Source of the DNA: Nocardia brasiliensis ATCC 700358
Lineage (GTDB): Bacteria > Actinomycetota > Actinomycetes > Mycobacteriales > Mycobacteriaceae
NCBI RefSeq assembly: GCF_000250675.2
Contig: NC_018681.1
Coordinates: 6,696,001-6,760,000, forward strand
Direction of reading: 5' to 3'
Length of the DNA stretch: 64,000 nucleotides
Shown here: in pieces, positions 37,542 to 46,377 of the stretch
Layout: each line of letters opens with the position of its first letter
Position numbering within the stretch: the stretch's first letter is position 1
Program-made: the position numbers and the translations under genes
The notes under the pieces: model-generated
Database searches by the model: none
What the model was told of the DNA's origin: nothing
Seen by the model: the letters and a program-made list of their open reading frames with translations, nothing else

Positions 37542-37691
37542 CCGCTGAGCGTGCCGGAATTCCGCCCGGGCAACGAGTGGCCGGAAAGCCACAAAACACC
37601 AATATCGTGCCACTTCCGACGACACGCCAATGTCCTCGACAGTGGGTGCCGCTTTCCCTAATGTGTCCCGGGGAACAAGACAGGAGAGAAC

Positions 37692-38438
37692 ATGATTCGG
37701 TGGGTCTGGGCCTTCCTCGACCGCCCCGCACAGCGTTTCGACGACTGCGCCAAGTTCTGGTCCACAGTCACCGGTACCGAACTCTCCGCCCGCCGCGGCG
37801 AGCACGACGAATTCCTCACGCTGCTACCCGATCCCGCGCTCTTCGCCGCCGCGGGCGTGAAGATGCAGGCGGTGACCGGGCTCGGCGGAGTACACCTCGA
37901 CTTCGATGTCGACCACATCCCCACCGCGGTGCGCACCGCGCTCGATCTCGGCGCGGACCTGGTCGCGAACCACCCCGACTACGCGGTGCTGCGCTCCCCC
38001 GGCGGCCAGACCTTCTGCCTGACCCCGAGCGGTCGCGCCACCAGCACCCCCGCGCCCGCGGTGGCCGCCCCGGACGGCACCCTCAGCCGTCTCGATCAGG
38101 TGTGCCTCGATATCGGTCCCGCCGACCACGCGGTCGAGACCGAATTCTGGAAGTCGTTGACCGGCTGGACCTTTCAGCAAGGCAGGATGGCGGAGTTCGC
38201 TCGCTTGCGGGCCGAGCAGCAACTGCCGGTGCAGTTGCTGCTGCAGCGCCTCGGCGAAGACCGCGCCACCAGCGCACACATCGACCTCGCGTCCAACGAC
38301 ATCGAGGCCACGGCCACCTGGCACGAATCCCTCGGCGCCACCATCGTGCAGCGCTACGACCATTGGATCGTGATGACGGACCCGGCAGACGCCACCTACT
38401 GCGTCACCGCCCGCAACCCGAACACCGGCCTCCTCTGA
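37692..38438 (+). CDS. Tandem VOC (glyoxalase-fold) protein
   Basis: 248 residues containing two VOC modules: about 1-115 (MIRWVWAFLDRPAQRFDDCA and GVHLDFDVDHIPTAVRTAL) and about 130-245 (RLDQVCLDIGPADHAVETEF and HIDLASNDIEATATWHESLG). Metal-ligand His and Glu are not all evident, so it may be a binding or resistance protein rather than an enzyme. Divergent from the MFS gene. Confidence 0.78.
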   Translation: MIRWVWAFLDRPAQRFDDCAKFWSTVTGTELSARRGEHDEFLTLLPDPALFAAAGVKMQAVTGLGGVHLDFDVDHIPTAVRTALDLGADLVANHPDYAVLRSPGGQTFCLTPSGRATSTPAPAVAAPDGTLSRLDQVCLDIGPADHAVETEFWKSLTGWTFQQGRMAEFARLRAEQQLPVQLLLQRLGEDRATSAHIDLASNDIEATATWHESLGATIVQRYDHWIVMTDPADATYCVTARNPNTGLL

Positions 38439-38503
38439 ACCACCACTGCACCTCGCGCCCCGGCACCCGCTCGCTGCGCGGTCCCCGCACCCCTCGAGAC
38501 TTC

Positions 38504-38575
38504 TCGCACCCGTTCTGACGCCTCGCACGCTCTATGGCAAGCCACAACGAGTGCGCGAACGCAGAACTGGTGCGG
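38504..38575. repeat. Dispersed hairpin element family B, copy 4
   Basis: The outer arms CGCACCCGTTCTG and CAGAACTGGTGCG (11 of 13 pairing) enclose inner arms GCCTCGCAC and GTGCGCGAACGC and a loop with TATGGCAAGCCACAA. It begins about 65 bases after the VOC gene. Confidence 0.7.
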
Positions 38576-38599
38576 AAACCCATCTCGCACGCTTTCCGG

Positions 38600-38960
38600 C
38601 AAGCCGTCCCCCGCGCGCCTCCCGCACCCAACGTCTCCTCGCAGCCCCGCACGCCTCCCCGCGACCCCGCGCGCCTTTCGCACCCCGCGCTTCCCGCACC
38701 CCGCGCTTCCCGCACCCCGCGCTCCCGCACCCCGCACCCCGCACCCCGCAGCCCCGTGCTCCCGCACCCCGCAGACCCGCGCGCCTCCCCGCAGGCCCGC
38801 TCCTCGCCGCACCCAACGCCTCGCCACACCCCGCGCCTTCCCGCGGCCCCGCATGCCTTTCGCACCCCGCGCCTCCCCACGGCCCCGCGCGCCTCCCCAC
38901 CCCCGCGTTCCTCCCCGCGCCCCGCACGTCCCCACCCCCGCAGGCGCGCGTATCAGCACC
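38600..38960. repeat. C-rich CGCACCCCG repeat array
   Basis: The plus strand is a run of short degenerate units (CGCACCCCGCGCTTCC, GCGCCTCCCCGCAGCCC and similar) with very strong C-over-G skew, about 350 bases long in the gap 38439-39033. Frames through it are open because of the repeat and I do not call a gene. Confidence 0.7.
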
Positions 38961-39033
38961 GGAAGCACGCGCGCGACTCGGACATCGCGACCACCTCACC
39001 GGTTCGGCGCAGCTGCGATGGCAGAGTACCGAG

Positions 39034-40554
39034 GTGCCCACGAACCGATCGACCACCACCGAATCCCTGCTCACCGCGTTGTGCCCGGACTTGCGGACGG
39101 CGCTGACCCGCGTGCGCTACGACGCGGACACGCTGCTCGAGGTGCTGGGTGAGGACGCGCACGCGGCGCTGGGCCGCTCCGAACCGGTACCGGTGCGCCG
39201 CGCGGCCCGCGACGCGGGTGAGCTCGGCACGCTGATCCGGCTGCTGCTGCTCGGCGACCCGATGCCGGAACGCGATGTGGCCGCGGCCTTGGCGCCCGTG
39301 GATATCGATCGCGCGATCGCGGCGGGCCTGCTGCGCCGGGCCGGGGACACCGTGCTGGCGGTGCTGGATCTACGGCCGCTCGACGCGGGCGCGGGCACCC
39401 GGTGGATCCTGTCCGATCTCGACGACTCGATGCGCAAGCGCACGCTGAGCGAGGATCACGTGCTCGGCGTCGGCCACGCCTCCCTGTCACTGTTGCGCGC
39501 CACCCCGACCCGGCCTGTCGGTTCCGTGCTCGACCTGGGCACCGGCTGCGGTGTGCAGGCCGTCCACGCGGCGTCCTACGCCGACCGGGTGACCGCGACG
39601 GACGTGAACCCGCGCGCGCTCTGGCTTGCCGCAGCCACTGCCGCGCTCAACGACCTGGATCTGGAACTCGTCGAGGGCTCCTGGTTCGAGCCGGTCGCGG
39701 GACGCCGCTTCGATCAGGTGGTGGCGAATCCGCCGTTCGTCGTCGGCCCGGCCAGGATCGAGCACACCTATCGGGATTCCGGATTGGCGCTCGACGGCGC
39801 GAGCGAACTGGTCATCGGTCAGGCCGCCGATCTGCTGAACCCGGGCGGCACGGCAGCGATGCTCGCGGCGTGGGTGCATGTCGAGGGTGCGGATTGGCGC
39901 CACCGCGTGTCGTCCTGGCTGCCCGCGCACGGTATCGACGCCTGGGTCGTGCAGCGCGACGTCGCCGATCCCGCCCTCTATGTCGGCACCTGGTTGCGCG
40001 ACGCGGGACTCGACCCGCGCGACACCGCCGCCCAGGCCCGCGCCGATCAGTGGCTCGACGCCTTCACCGCGGCGCAGGTAGAGGGCGTTGGGTTCGGCTT
40101 CGTCTATCTGCGCGCCATCGACGGACCGACCGAACTGCTCGCCGAAGACCTCACGCACGGTTTCGAGGATCCGCTCGGCGACGAGGCGACGAAGTATTTC
40201 GAGCGATCGGCGTGGCTGCGGGCCGTCGCGCGTGACGAAAACCTGGCCTGGACTTCACGATTCGTGGTGGACCCGGCGACGGCGCTGGAGCGCGTCGCGC
40301 TACCCGGCCCCGACGGCTGGACGCCGCGGGTGGCGCGGGTGCATCGCGGCGACGGCCCGCGCTGGCAGCACGAGGTGGATGAGACAACCATCTCCCTGCT
40401 CGCGGGAATGCGCGCCGACGGCCTGCCGTTGTACGAGCTGATCGAACTGCTGGCGGTTGCCCACGGAGCCGACGACGTGACCTCGGAGTTCGCGGCCGAG
40501 GCACTGTCCGTGGTGGCCGGACTGGTTCGCCACGGACTGGTACGGCCGGTGTAA
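39034..40554 (+). CDS. HemK-like class I methyltransferase (two-domain)
   Basis: 506 residues. An N-terminal helical domain (about 1-130) precedes a Rossmann methyltransferase: VLDLGTGCGVQAVHAASYAD (SAM motif), TDVNPRALWLAAATAAL, and NPPFVVGP (NPPF motif of N6-adenine and N5-glutamine methyltransferases). A further C-terminal domain of about 150 residues follows. The NPPF motif suggests methylation of an exocyclic or amide nitrogen; the target is unknown. GTG 39034 is chosen, because upstream in-frame sequence is the repeat array. The stop precedes the sigB promoter region by about 130 bases. Confidence 0.8.
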   Translation: MPTNRSTTTESLLTALCPDLRTALTRVRYDADTLLEVLGEDAHAALGRSEPVPVRRAARDAGELGTLIRLLLLGDPMPERDVAAALAPVDIDRAIAAGLLRRAGDTVLAVLDLRPLDAGAGTRWILSDLDDSMRKRTLSEDHVLGVGHASLSLLRATPTRPVGSVLDLGTGCGVQAVHAASYADRVTATDVNPRALWLAAATAALNDLDLELVEGSWFEPVAGRRFDQVVANPPFVVGPARIEHTYRDSGLALDGASELVIGQAADLLNPGGTAAMLAAWVHVEGADWRHRVSSWLPAHGIDAWVVQRDVADPALYVGTWLRDAGLDPRDTAAQARADQWLDAFTAAQVEGVGFGFVYLRAIDGPTELLAEDLTHGFEDPLGDEATKYFERSAWLRAVARDENLAWTSRFVVDPATALERVALPGPDGWTPRVARVHRGDGPRWQHEVDETTISLLAGMRADGLPLYELIELLAVAHGADDVTSEFAAEALSVVAGLVRHGLVRPV

Positions 40555-40684
40555 AGACAGCAATCGCGGGTAGGTCGGTGCAGGCATCGGACAGCGGCAG
40601 TTCCACAACGGCGTGCTTCTCAGGAACTTCTCAGACGAGAGTGATGAAAACCGCACGTCAGAGCGGTTTATCTCAGCCGAGACG

Positions 40685-40711
40685 GGGAACTTTCTCCCTG
40701 TCGGGTCCGTT
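40685..40711 (+). promoter_or_regulatory. ECF-type promoter of sigB
   Basis: GGGAAC at 40685-40690, then 17 bases, then CGTT at 40708-40711: the consensus pattern for SigE/SigH-type ECF factors. It lies 36 bases before the sigB ATG. In M. tuberculosis sigB is likewise transcribed by SigE and SigH. Confidence 0.7.
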
Positions 40712-40746
40712 GTTCGGAGTGAGACACCACCGACAGGAGGCAAGTC

Positions 40747-41715
40747 ATGACAAGCCCCGCCACCACTCGTGTGCGCACCAGCGATCAGGACCTCGACGCC
40801 CAGAGCCCCGCAGCCGACCTGGTACGCGTGTACCTGAACGGGATCGGCCGCACCGCACTGCTCACGGCTGCCGACGAGGTCGAGCTGGCCAAGCGTATCG
40901 AGGCGGGCCTCTATGCCCAGCACCTGCTGGAGACCGGCAAACGACTGTCGGCCACCCGCAAGCGCGATCTGGCCCTCATCGTCCGCGAAGGCCAGGCCGC
41001 CCGGTCGCATCTGCTGGAAGCCAACCTCCGCCTCGTGGTCTCGCTCGCCAAGCGCTACACCGGCCGCGGCATGCCGTTGCTCGACCTGATCCAGGAAGGC
41101 AACCTGGGCCTGATCCGCGCCATGGAGAAGTTCGACTACGCCAAGGGCTTCAAGTTCTCCACCTACGCCACCTGGTGGATCCGCCAGGCCATCACCCGCG
41201 GTATGGCCGATCAGAGCCGCACCATCCGGCTGCCCGTCCACCTGGTCGAACAGGTGAACAAGCTGGCCAGGATCAAGCGTGAACTGCACCAGCAGCTCGG
41301 TCGCGAAGCCACCGACGCGGAACTGGCCAACGAGTCCGGTATTCCGGTCGACAAGATCTCCGATCTGCTCGACCACAGCCGCGACCCGGTAAGCCTGGAC
41401 ATGCCGGTCGGCAACGACGAAGAGGCCCCGCTCGGTGATTTCATCGAAGACTCCGAGGCCACCTCGGCCGAGTCCGCGGTGATCGCCGGCTTGCTGCACC
41501 ACGACGTGCGCAGCGTCCTGGCCACCCTCGACGAGCGCGAACAGCAGGTCATCCGCCTGCGCTTCGGACTCGACGACGGCCAGCCGCGCACCCTCGACCA
41601 GATCGGCAAGCTGTTCGGGTTGTCCCGCGAGCGGGTCCGCCAGATCGAGCGTGAGGTCATGTCCAAGCTGCGCAAGGGCGAGCGGGCCGACCGCCTCCGT
41701 GCCTACGCCAGCTGA
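40747..41715 (+). CDS. sigB: Group 2 stress sigma factor
   Basis: 322 residues. Region 1.2: ADLVRVYLNGIGRTALLTAA; 2.1-2.4: LRLVVSLAKRYTGRGMPLLD, FKFSTYATWWIRQAITRGMA; 4.2: TLDQIGKLFGLSRERVRQIE. It lacks the long N-terminal extension of SigA, as group 2 factors do. Start ATG 40747 has GGAGGCAAGTC ahead. Used for general stress and stationary-phase transcription in this order. It precedes ideR as in related genomes, but here accessory genes separate them. Confidence 0.95.
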   Translation: MTSPATTRVRTSDQDLDAQSPAADLVRVYLNGIGRTALLTAADEVELAKRIEAGLYAQHLLETGKRLSATRKRDLALIVREGQAARSHLLEANLRLVVSLAKRYTGRGMPLLDLIQEGNLGLIRAMEKFDYAKGFKFSTYATWWIRQAITRGMADQSRTIRLPVHLVEQVNKLARIKRELHQQLGREATDAELANESGIPVDKISDLLDHSRDPVSLDMPVGNDEEAPLGDFIEDSEATSAESAVIAGLLHHDVRSVLATLDEREQQVIRLRFGLDDGQPRTLDQIGKLFGLSRERVRQIEREVMSKLRKGERADRLRAYAS

Positions 41716-41727
41716 CCCGATATGCCT

Positions 41728-41870
41728 GGTGCCGAACAGGTTTCGGCACCCGACGACGGCGCGTACCGTTGTCCGACCAGGTGACCCTCGGGGTCACCTT
41801 CCAGCGCCGGCCGGTGCCGCGCATCCCCGCCCCCTCCGGGAGTTCGCGCGAGCCGGTCGGCGCGAACTCC
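41728..41870. terminator. Three successive hairpins after sigB
   Basis: Perfect stems at 41728-41750 (GGTGCCGAA with TTCGGCACC), 41779-41799 (AGGTGACCC with GGGTCACCT) and 41839-41870 (GGAGTTCGCGC with GCGCGAACTCC) stand between convergent sigB and the TIM-barrel gene. None has a T-run. They probably end both transcripts. Confidence 0.65.
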
Positions 41871-41895
41871 ACTCCGCACGAGCCCGCCGATCCGC

Positions 41896-42915
41896 TCAGG
41901 ATGCAGCGTAAAACGTTGCGAGCGTGGCGAATGCGGCTTTCGGCTCCCACGGCAGATCCGGATAGGTGTGTCCACCACCGGATTCGAAGGTCTTGACGAT
42001 GCCGTAACTGGCCAAATCCAGGTCGTCGCGGGGGTCGCCGCCGGGGCGATGCACATGGTCATAGAGGGCGAAGACGAAGACGAACGTGGCGGCAACGCCC
42101 TCGGCGTCGAAAATCTCCAGTAGTTCGTTGACGTACGCGGCTTGACCCGCTTCGTCGCGTTCGTAGTCGCCCTTCAAGCGGACCGGGCCGCGTGAGTCGT
42201 ATTCGACGATGTCCAGGCCCTGCGCACCGCGATCGCCCGCGCCACGATAGGTGGCGGAGCCGAATTCGGTGATGGCGACCGGTTTTCCGCACCCCACCAG
42301 CGCACGCACACCGTCCTGGAACCGATCCGCGACCTCCGCCGAGCGGTAGAGATCCACCGAGACGATGTCGAACAGCGACCAGTCGACGCGCTCGAATTGG
42401 ATCGACGCATAGGTGACCGGGCCCTCGAACCGCTCCCGAACCACGGCGACCGCCTTGCCGAGCACCTCGTTGACGGCCTCGCCCGCCGCGCGCAGCCGCT
42501 CGGCCCGCCCCTCCGGTCGCAGCAACGCGGCCAGACGTTCCTCCACCGTGCCGCCGGGCAGGAAACCCGGTGCCATCAGGCTCAATTCGGCACCGGTGAC
42601 GAACACCACCTCGGCACCGCCCCGCCTGATCCGCTCCGCACGGTCGGCGCAATCGGCGAACAACGCCAGCATCTCGTCCACGGACAATTCCAGCGGATAC
42701 GGGGAGAACCACACGATCAAGCCGAGTTCGGCCGCGACCGTCGCGGCGAGTTCGAGACGTCCGGCATCGCCGCCGATCAGGCGTACCGCGTTGCAGTGCA
42801 AGTCGTCCCGGATGATGCGCAGCTCCCGCTCGACGATCACCGGATCGAATCGCGTGCGCGAGAACTTTCCGTCACGCAGAAACCCGGTGTCGTAACTGAT
42901 GCCTTTGACCCGCAT
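41896..42915 (-). CDS. TIM-barrel glycosidase-like protein
   Basis: About 339 residues (MRVKGISYDTGFLRDGKFSR). A (beta/alpha)8 layout is suggested by successive strand ends: AVRLIGGD, LIVWFSPYPLEL, VVFVTGAELSLMAPG, VTYASIQFE, DIVSVDLYRS and PVAITEFGSATYRGAG. The Glu residues in TGAEL and TEFG sit where clan-A glycosidases carry the acid/base and nucleophile. Related actinobacterial proteins carry the label abortive infection protein, without clear basis. No signal peptide is seen. ATG 42915 is chosen (AAAGGG eight bases ahead). It is divergent from a TetR gene with shared operator-like repeats. Confidence 0.65.
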   Translation of the reverse strand: MRVKGISYDTGFLRDGKFSRTRFDPVIVERELRIIRDDLHCNAVRLIGGDAGRLELAATVAAELGLIVWFSPYPLELSVDEMLALFADCADRAERIRRGGAEVVFVTGAELSLMAPGFLPGGTVEERLAALLRPEGRAERLRAAGEAVNEVLGKAVAVVRERFEGPVTYASIQFERVDWSLFDIVSVDLYRSAEVADRFQDGVRALVGCGKPVAITEFGSATYRGAGDRGAQGLDIVEYDSRGPVRLKGDYERDEAGQAAYVNELLEIFDAEGVAATFVFVFALYDHVHRPGGDPRDDLDLASYGIVKTFESGGGHTYPDLPWEPKAAFATLATFYAAS

Positions 42916-42935
42916 GGGAACCACCCTTTCGATAT

Positions 42936-43000
42936 TTAAGGTACATCAAGTACCCTAATCATCGATTCGCCTGTCAGGCAAGTGAGTTATTTAAGGTACG
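42936..43000. promoter_or_regulatory. Operator-like repeats between TIM-barrel and TetR genes
   Basis: TTAAGGTAC, ATCAA, GTACCCTAA (42936-42958) is an almost perfect inverted repeat. The half-site with TTTAAGGTACG recurs at about 42989-43000. The two lie at the two divergent promoters, consistent with one regulator controlling both genes. Confidence 0.55.
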
Positions 43001-43046
43001 ATTATGCGGATCGAGGCACGAAGGTCAGCGGCGAGGGAGGACAGGG

Positions 43047-43652
43047 ATGCGGCAGCCACAGGAGCAGCCGACGCGGCGCCGGGGCGCGGCCCTGGAGGAA
43101 GCGCTGTTGCGCGCGGCCGCGGACGAACTGCTCGAATCCGGATACGCCGGACTCACCATGGACAAGGTCGCGGTCCGCGCGGGCACCAACAAGAACGCCC
43201 TGTACCGGCGCTGGCCGAATCGGCTAGCGCTCGGCATCGCCGCCTACCGGCAGCTGACCACGGCGGTGCAGGCGCCCGACACCGGCTCACTCCGGGAAGA
43301 CGCGCTGAGCCTGCTACGTGGCGCCAACCGCCACTGGAGTTCCCCGCTCGGCGGCATCCTCCGCGACCTCATGGCCGCGGCCGGTGGTGCCGCCGAACTC
43401 CTGTCCCAGTTGCCCGATCAGTCCGGCGACGCCACCACCGCGCTCTGGCTCACCGTCCTGGGCCGCGCCGTCGCCCGCGGCGAAGCGGCCCCCGAGGCCC
43501 TGCACCCCCGCGTCGCCACCGTCGCAATCGTCCTGCTGCGCAACGAGTTCGTCACCCGCGGCGTCCCCACCGCCCCCGACGACATCCTCGTCGAAATCGT
43601 CGACGAGGTCTTCCTCCCCCTCATCCGGCACCGCAGTCCGTCGCAGACCTGA
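43047..43652 (+). CDS. TetR-family regulator
   Basis: 201 residues. HTH: ALLRAAADELLESGYAGLTM and DKVAVRAGTNKNALYRRWPN; the rest is a helical ligand domain (TetR_C-like) with Pro/Ala-rich composition. ATG 43047 is preceded by GAGGACAGGG. Divergent from the TIM-barrel gene and likely its repressor. Confidence 0.85.
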   Translation: MRQPQEQPTRRRGAALEEALLRAAADELLESGYAGLTMDKVAVRAGTNKNALYRRWPNRLALGIAAYRQLTTAVQAPDTGSLREDALSLLRGANRHWSSPLGGILRDLMAAAGGAAELLSQLPDQSGDATTALWLTVLGRAVARGEAAPEALHPRVATVAIVLLRNEFVTRGVPTAPDDILVEIVDEVFLPLIRHRSPSQT

Positions 43653-43704
43653 CCCCGGCCGCGGCTCGACGCGACGACCGGGTGTCGCAGCGTGGCTCGA
43701 CGGG

Positions 43705-46377
43705 TCAGCCGAGGCGGCGGGGGCCGGTGTCGAAGCGGCTGGGTTCGGGGCCGATGCGGCCTCGGGCGTACAGGATTTCGGCGGAGTTGGTGGAGGCCAG
43801 GACCGGGTCGAAGGCCAGTTCGCGCATTTCGGGGAGGTCGTCGAAGAGGGCCGAGATGCGTTGGGCCAGTTCGGCCAGCGCGGCCTTGTCGACTCGCGGG
43901 CTGGCCGGGGTGCCGGAGAGCAGCGGTGCCGCGCGCGGGGCGTCGATGAGCGCGGTCGCCTCGTCGGCGGTCAGCGGTAGCGCACGGTAGGCCCGGTCCC
44001 CGAGAAGTTCGATGATCAAGCCGGAGAGGCCGAATTCGATGACCGAGCCGAATGACGGATCGTCCTGCACTCGCAACACACAGCCGACACCTTTGGTCGC
44101 CATCTTCTGAATGTGCTGCACCGGATCGCCGCACAGTTCGGCGAGATCGGCGTAACCCTGCCGCACTGCCTCCGGCGTCCACAGATCCAGCCGCACACCG
44201 GTGAGGTCCGGCCGCCGCCGCCACATTTCGCCGGTCGCTTTGGCCGCCACCGGATAGCCGAGTTCCTGAGCGGCCGCGACGGCCTCCTCGGCACTGCGCA
44301 CCTCCCGGAACTCCACGACGGAAATGCCGTAGCAGTCGAGCAGTTCGACGGTTTCCAGGTCCGTGAGCCTGCGACCGCCGGAATCGGCCATCCACTGTGC
44401 CACCAGCCCGCGCGCCCGCTCGGTATCGATCCGATCCGGACGCTGCACCGGCGACACCGGCCGGTTACGCCATTGCGCGTAACGCCGGACCCGGGCCAGA
44501 GCGCGCGCGGCCCGCTCCGGGTCGGGATAGCTCGGAATCGAGCCACGGACCGCGGCGGCGCCCTGCCCGCGCACGGCGAGCAGGTTCGGAATGCCTTGTT
44601 CGGCAATGAAGGTCGTCAGGATCGGCTTGCCCGCGTCGGGCACGGCGGCGGCCGCCGCCCGGATCGCGTCGGCGAACCCGGCCATCGGGACCGGCACCGG
44701 CGGCGCGAAAACCACCAGCACGGAATCGATCTCGTCGGACCGCAAGGCCGCGACGGTGGCGTCGAGGTAAGACCCCGGCGTCGCCTGCGGGCCCAGGTTC
44801 ACCGGATCCCCGACGGCCAGCCCTTCGGACTGCGCGGCATCGACCGCCAGCCAGTTCAACGCCGCGCTGTTGCCGACCACCGCCAAGCGGGAACCGCCGG
44901 GCAGTGGCTGATAACCCAGCAGCGCGGCGCAGTCGAACAGCTCCGAAATGGAGTCGACCTGCACGATGCCCGCCTGCGCGAACAGGTCTCGCACGATCGA
45001 GCGATCCATGTCCCCGCCCGGCTGCGCGGCGTGCCTGCCGCTGCTCACCGCGACGATCGGCTTGGTCCTGGCCACCCGGCGGGCGATGCGGGAGAACTTG
45101 CGCGGGTTACCGAACGACTCCAGGTAGAGCAGGACCACGTCGGTATCCGGGTCGGTGTCCCAGTACTGCAGCAGGTCGTTGCCGGAGACATCGGCGCGGT
45201 CGCCCGCCGACACGAATGTCGACAGGCCCAGATTCCGAGCCGCGGCCTCACCGAGGATGGCCGCGCCCAGCGGACCCGACTGACAGAAGAAGCCGATCCG
45301 TCCCCGGCCGGGCAGCACCGGCGCCAGGGTCGCGTTCAGCGCCACCGCGGCATCGGTGTTGGCGATGCCGAGCGCGCTCGGCCCGACCACCCGCATGCCG
45401 TGTCCCCTTGCCGCGGCGACCAATTCGCGTTCGGCGGTGCCGCCGCCCACACCGGTCTCGTCGAAGCCGGCGGTGAGCACGACGAGTCCCTTGACCCGCT
45501 TGGCCATGCAGTCGTCGAGTACCGCGGCGATCTCGCCGGGCGGCACCGCGACCACCGCGAGATCCACCTCGTCCGGGATCTCCCGCACCGTCGCGTAGGC
45601 GCGCACGCCGCGCACCGAGCGGCGATTCGGATTCACCGGGAACACCGGCCCCTGGAACACCCCGGACAGCAGGTTGTGCAACACCGCGCCGCCGACCCGG
45701 CCCGCACTCGGCGTCGCGCCGATCACCGCGACCGAACGCGGCGTGAGCAGATTGCCGACACTGCGGGCCTCCGAGGCGCGCTCGCGCGAATCCCGCACGG
45801 ACAGCAGCGCTTCGGTGGGATCGATGGCGAACTCCAGGTGCAGCACCGAACCGTCCCTGCTGCGCTCCACCTGATAGCCCGCATCGCGGAACACCGTCAC
45901 CATGGTGGTGTTCTCGGCGAGCACCTCGGCGACGAACGTCTCGATCTTGTTCTCGGCGGCGGCACCGGCCAAGTGCTCCAACAGGATCGAACCGAGCCCG
46001 CGTCCCTGATGCTCGTCGGCCACCACGAACGCGACCTCGGCGGCGCGCCGCCCCACCCGATCGAGCAGTTCGTAGCGGCCGACCGCGACGATCGCCGTGC
46101 CGAGCACCAGCACCAGGCCGACCCGGTCGTGATAATCGACGTGGGTGGTGCGATAGAGGTCCTTCGGTGAAATCCGCGGGTACGGACCGAAGTACCGCAG
46201 ATACCGGGTGCGATCGGAGAGCGCGCCGTGGAATTCCTGCAACCGTTCCGCGTCGTCGGGCGTGATCGGCCGCAGCCGCACCACCCCGCCGTCGGAGGCG
46301 AGGACGTCGGCGAACCAGTGCTGCGGTGGCGGAGGCGGGACCGCCGGGGTGTCCGGTGTGTCGGCGGGGTCAGTCAC
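43705..46377 (-). CDS. Bifunctional GNAT acetyltransferase / ADP-forming acyl-CoA ligase-like protein
   Basis: 890 residues. Residues about 30-170 form a GNAT acetyltransferase (VRLRPITPDDAERLQEFHGA; acetyl-CoA loop VADEHQGRGLGSILLEHLAG). From about 180 follow the CoA-binding domain (LTPRSVAVIGATPSAGRVGG), ligase domains (GFFCQSGPLGAAILGEAAAR) and a C-terminal ATP-grasp domain (YPVAAKATGEMWRRRPDLTG and VEFREVRSAEEAVAAAQELG). This is the Pat/acetate-CoA-ligase-like group of protein lysine acyltransferases; the GNAT domain is first, the reverse of Salmonella Pat. GTG 46377 overlaps the acuC-type stop by eight bases. Confidence 0.88.
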   Translation of the reverse strand: MTDPADTPDTPAVPPPPPQHWFADVLASDGGVVRLRPITPDDAERLQEFHGALSDRTRYLRYFGPYPRISPKDLYRTTHVDYHDRVGLVLVLGTAIVAVGRYELLDRVGRRAAEVAFVVADEHQGRGLGSILLEHLAGAAAENKIETFVAEVLAENTTMVTVFRDAGYQVERSRDGSVLHLEFAIDPTEALLSVRDSRERASEARSVGNLLTPRSVAVIGATPSAGRVGGAVLHNLLSGVFQGPVFPVNPNRRSVRGVRAYATVREIPDEVDLAVVAVPPGEIAAVLDDCMAKRVKGLVVLTAGFDETGVGGGTAERELVAAARGHGMRVVGPSALGIANTDAAVALNATLAPVLPGRGRIGFFCQSGPLGAAILGEAAARNLGLSTFVSAGDRADVSGNDLLQYWDTDPDTDVVLLYLESFGNPRKFSRIARRVARTKPIVAVSSGRHAAQPGGDMDRSIVRDLFAQAGIVQVDSISELFDCAALLGYQPLPGGSRLAVVGNSAALNWLAVDAAQSEGLAVGDPVNLGPQATPGSYLDATVAALRSDEIDSVLVVFAPPVPVPMAGFADAIRAAAAAVPDAGKPILTTFIAEQGIPNLLAVRGQGAAAVRGSIPSYPDPERAARALARVRRYAQWRNRPVSPVQRPDRIDTERARGLVAQWMADSGGRRLTDLETVELLDCYGISVVEFREVRSAEEAVAAAQELGYPVAAKATGEMWRRRPDLTGVRLDLWTPEAVRQGYADLAELCGDPVQHIQKMATKGVGCVLRVQDDPSFGSVIEFGLSGLIIELLGDRAYRALPLTADEATALIDAPRAAPLLSGTPASPRVDKAALAELAQRISALFDDLPEMRELAFDPVLASTNSAEILYARGRIGPEPSRFDTGPRRLG

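Noticed and set aside
38551..39033. In-frame N-terminal extension of the HemK-like methyltransferase
   Set aside because: It would translate the C-rich repeat array into Pro/Ala/Arg repeats; GTG 39034 gives a normal start.
40622..40667. Upstream GGAAC as the sigB -35 element
   Set aside because: The nearest GTT-type -10 is about 36 bases away, too far; the GGGAAC at 40685 has correct spacing.
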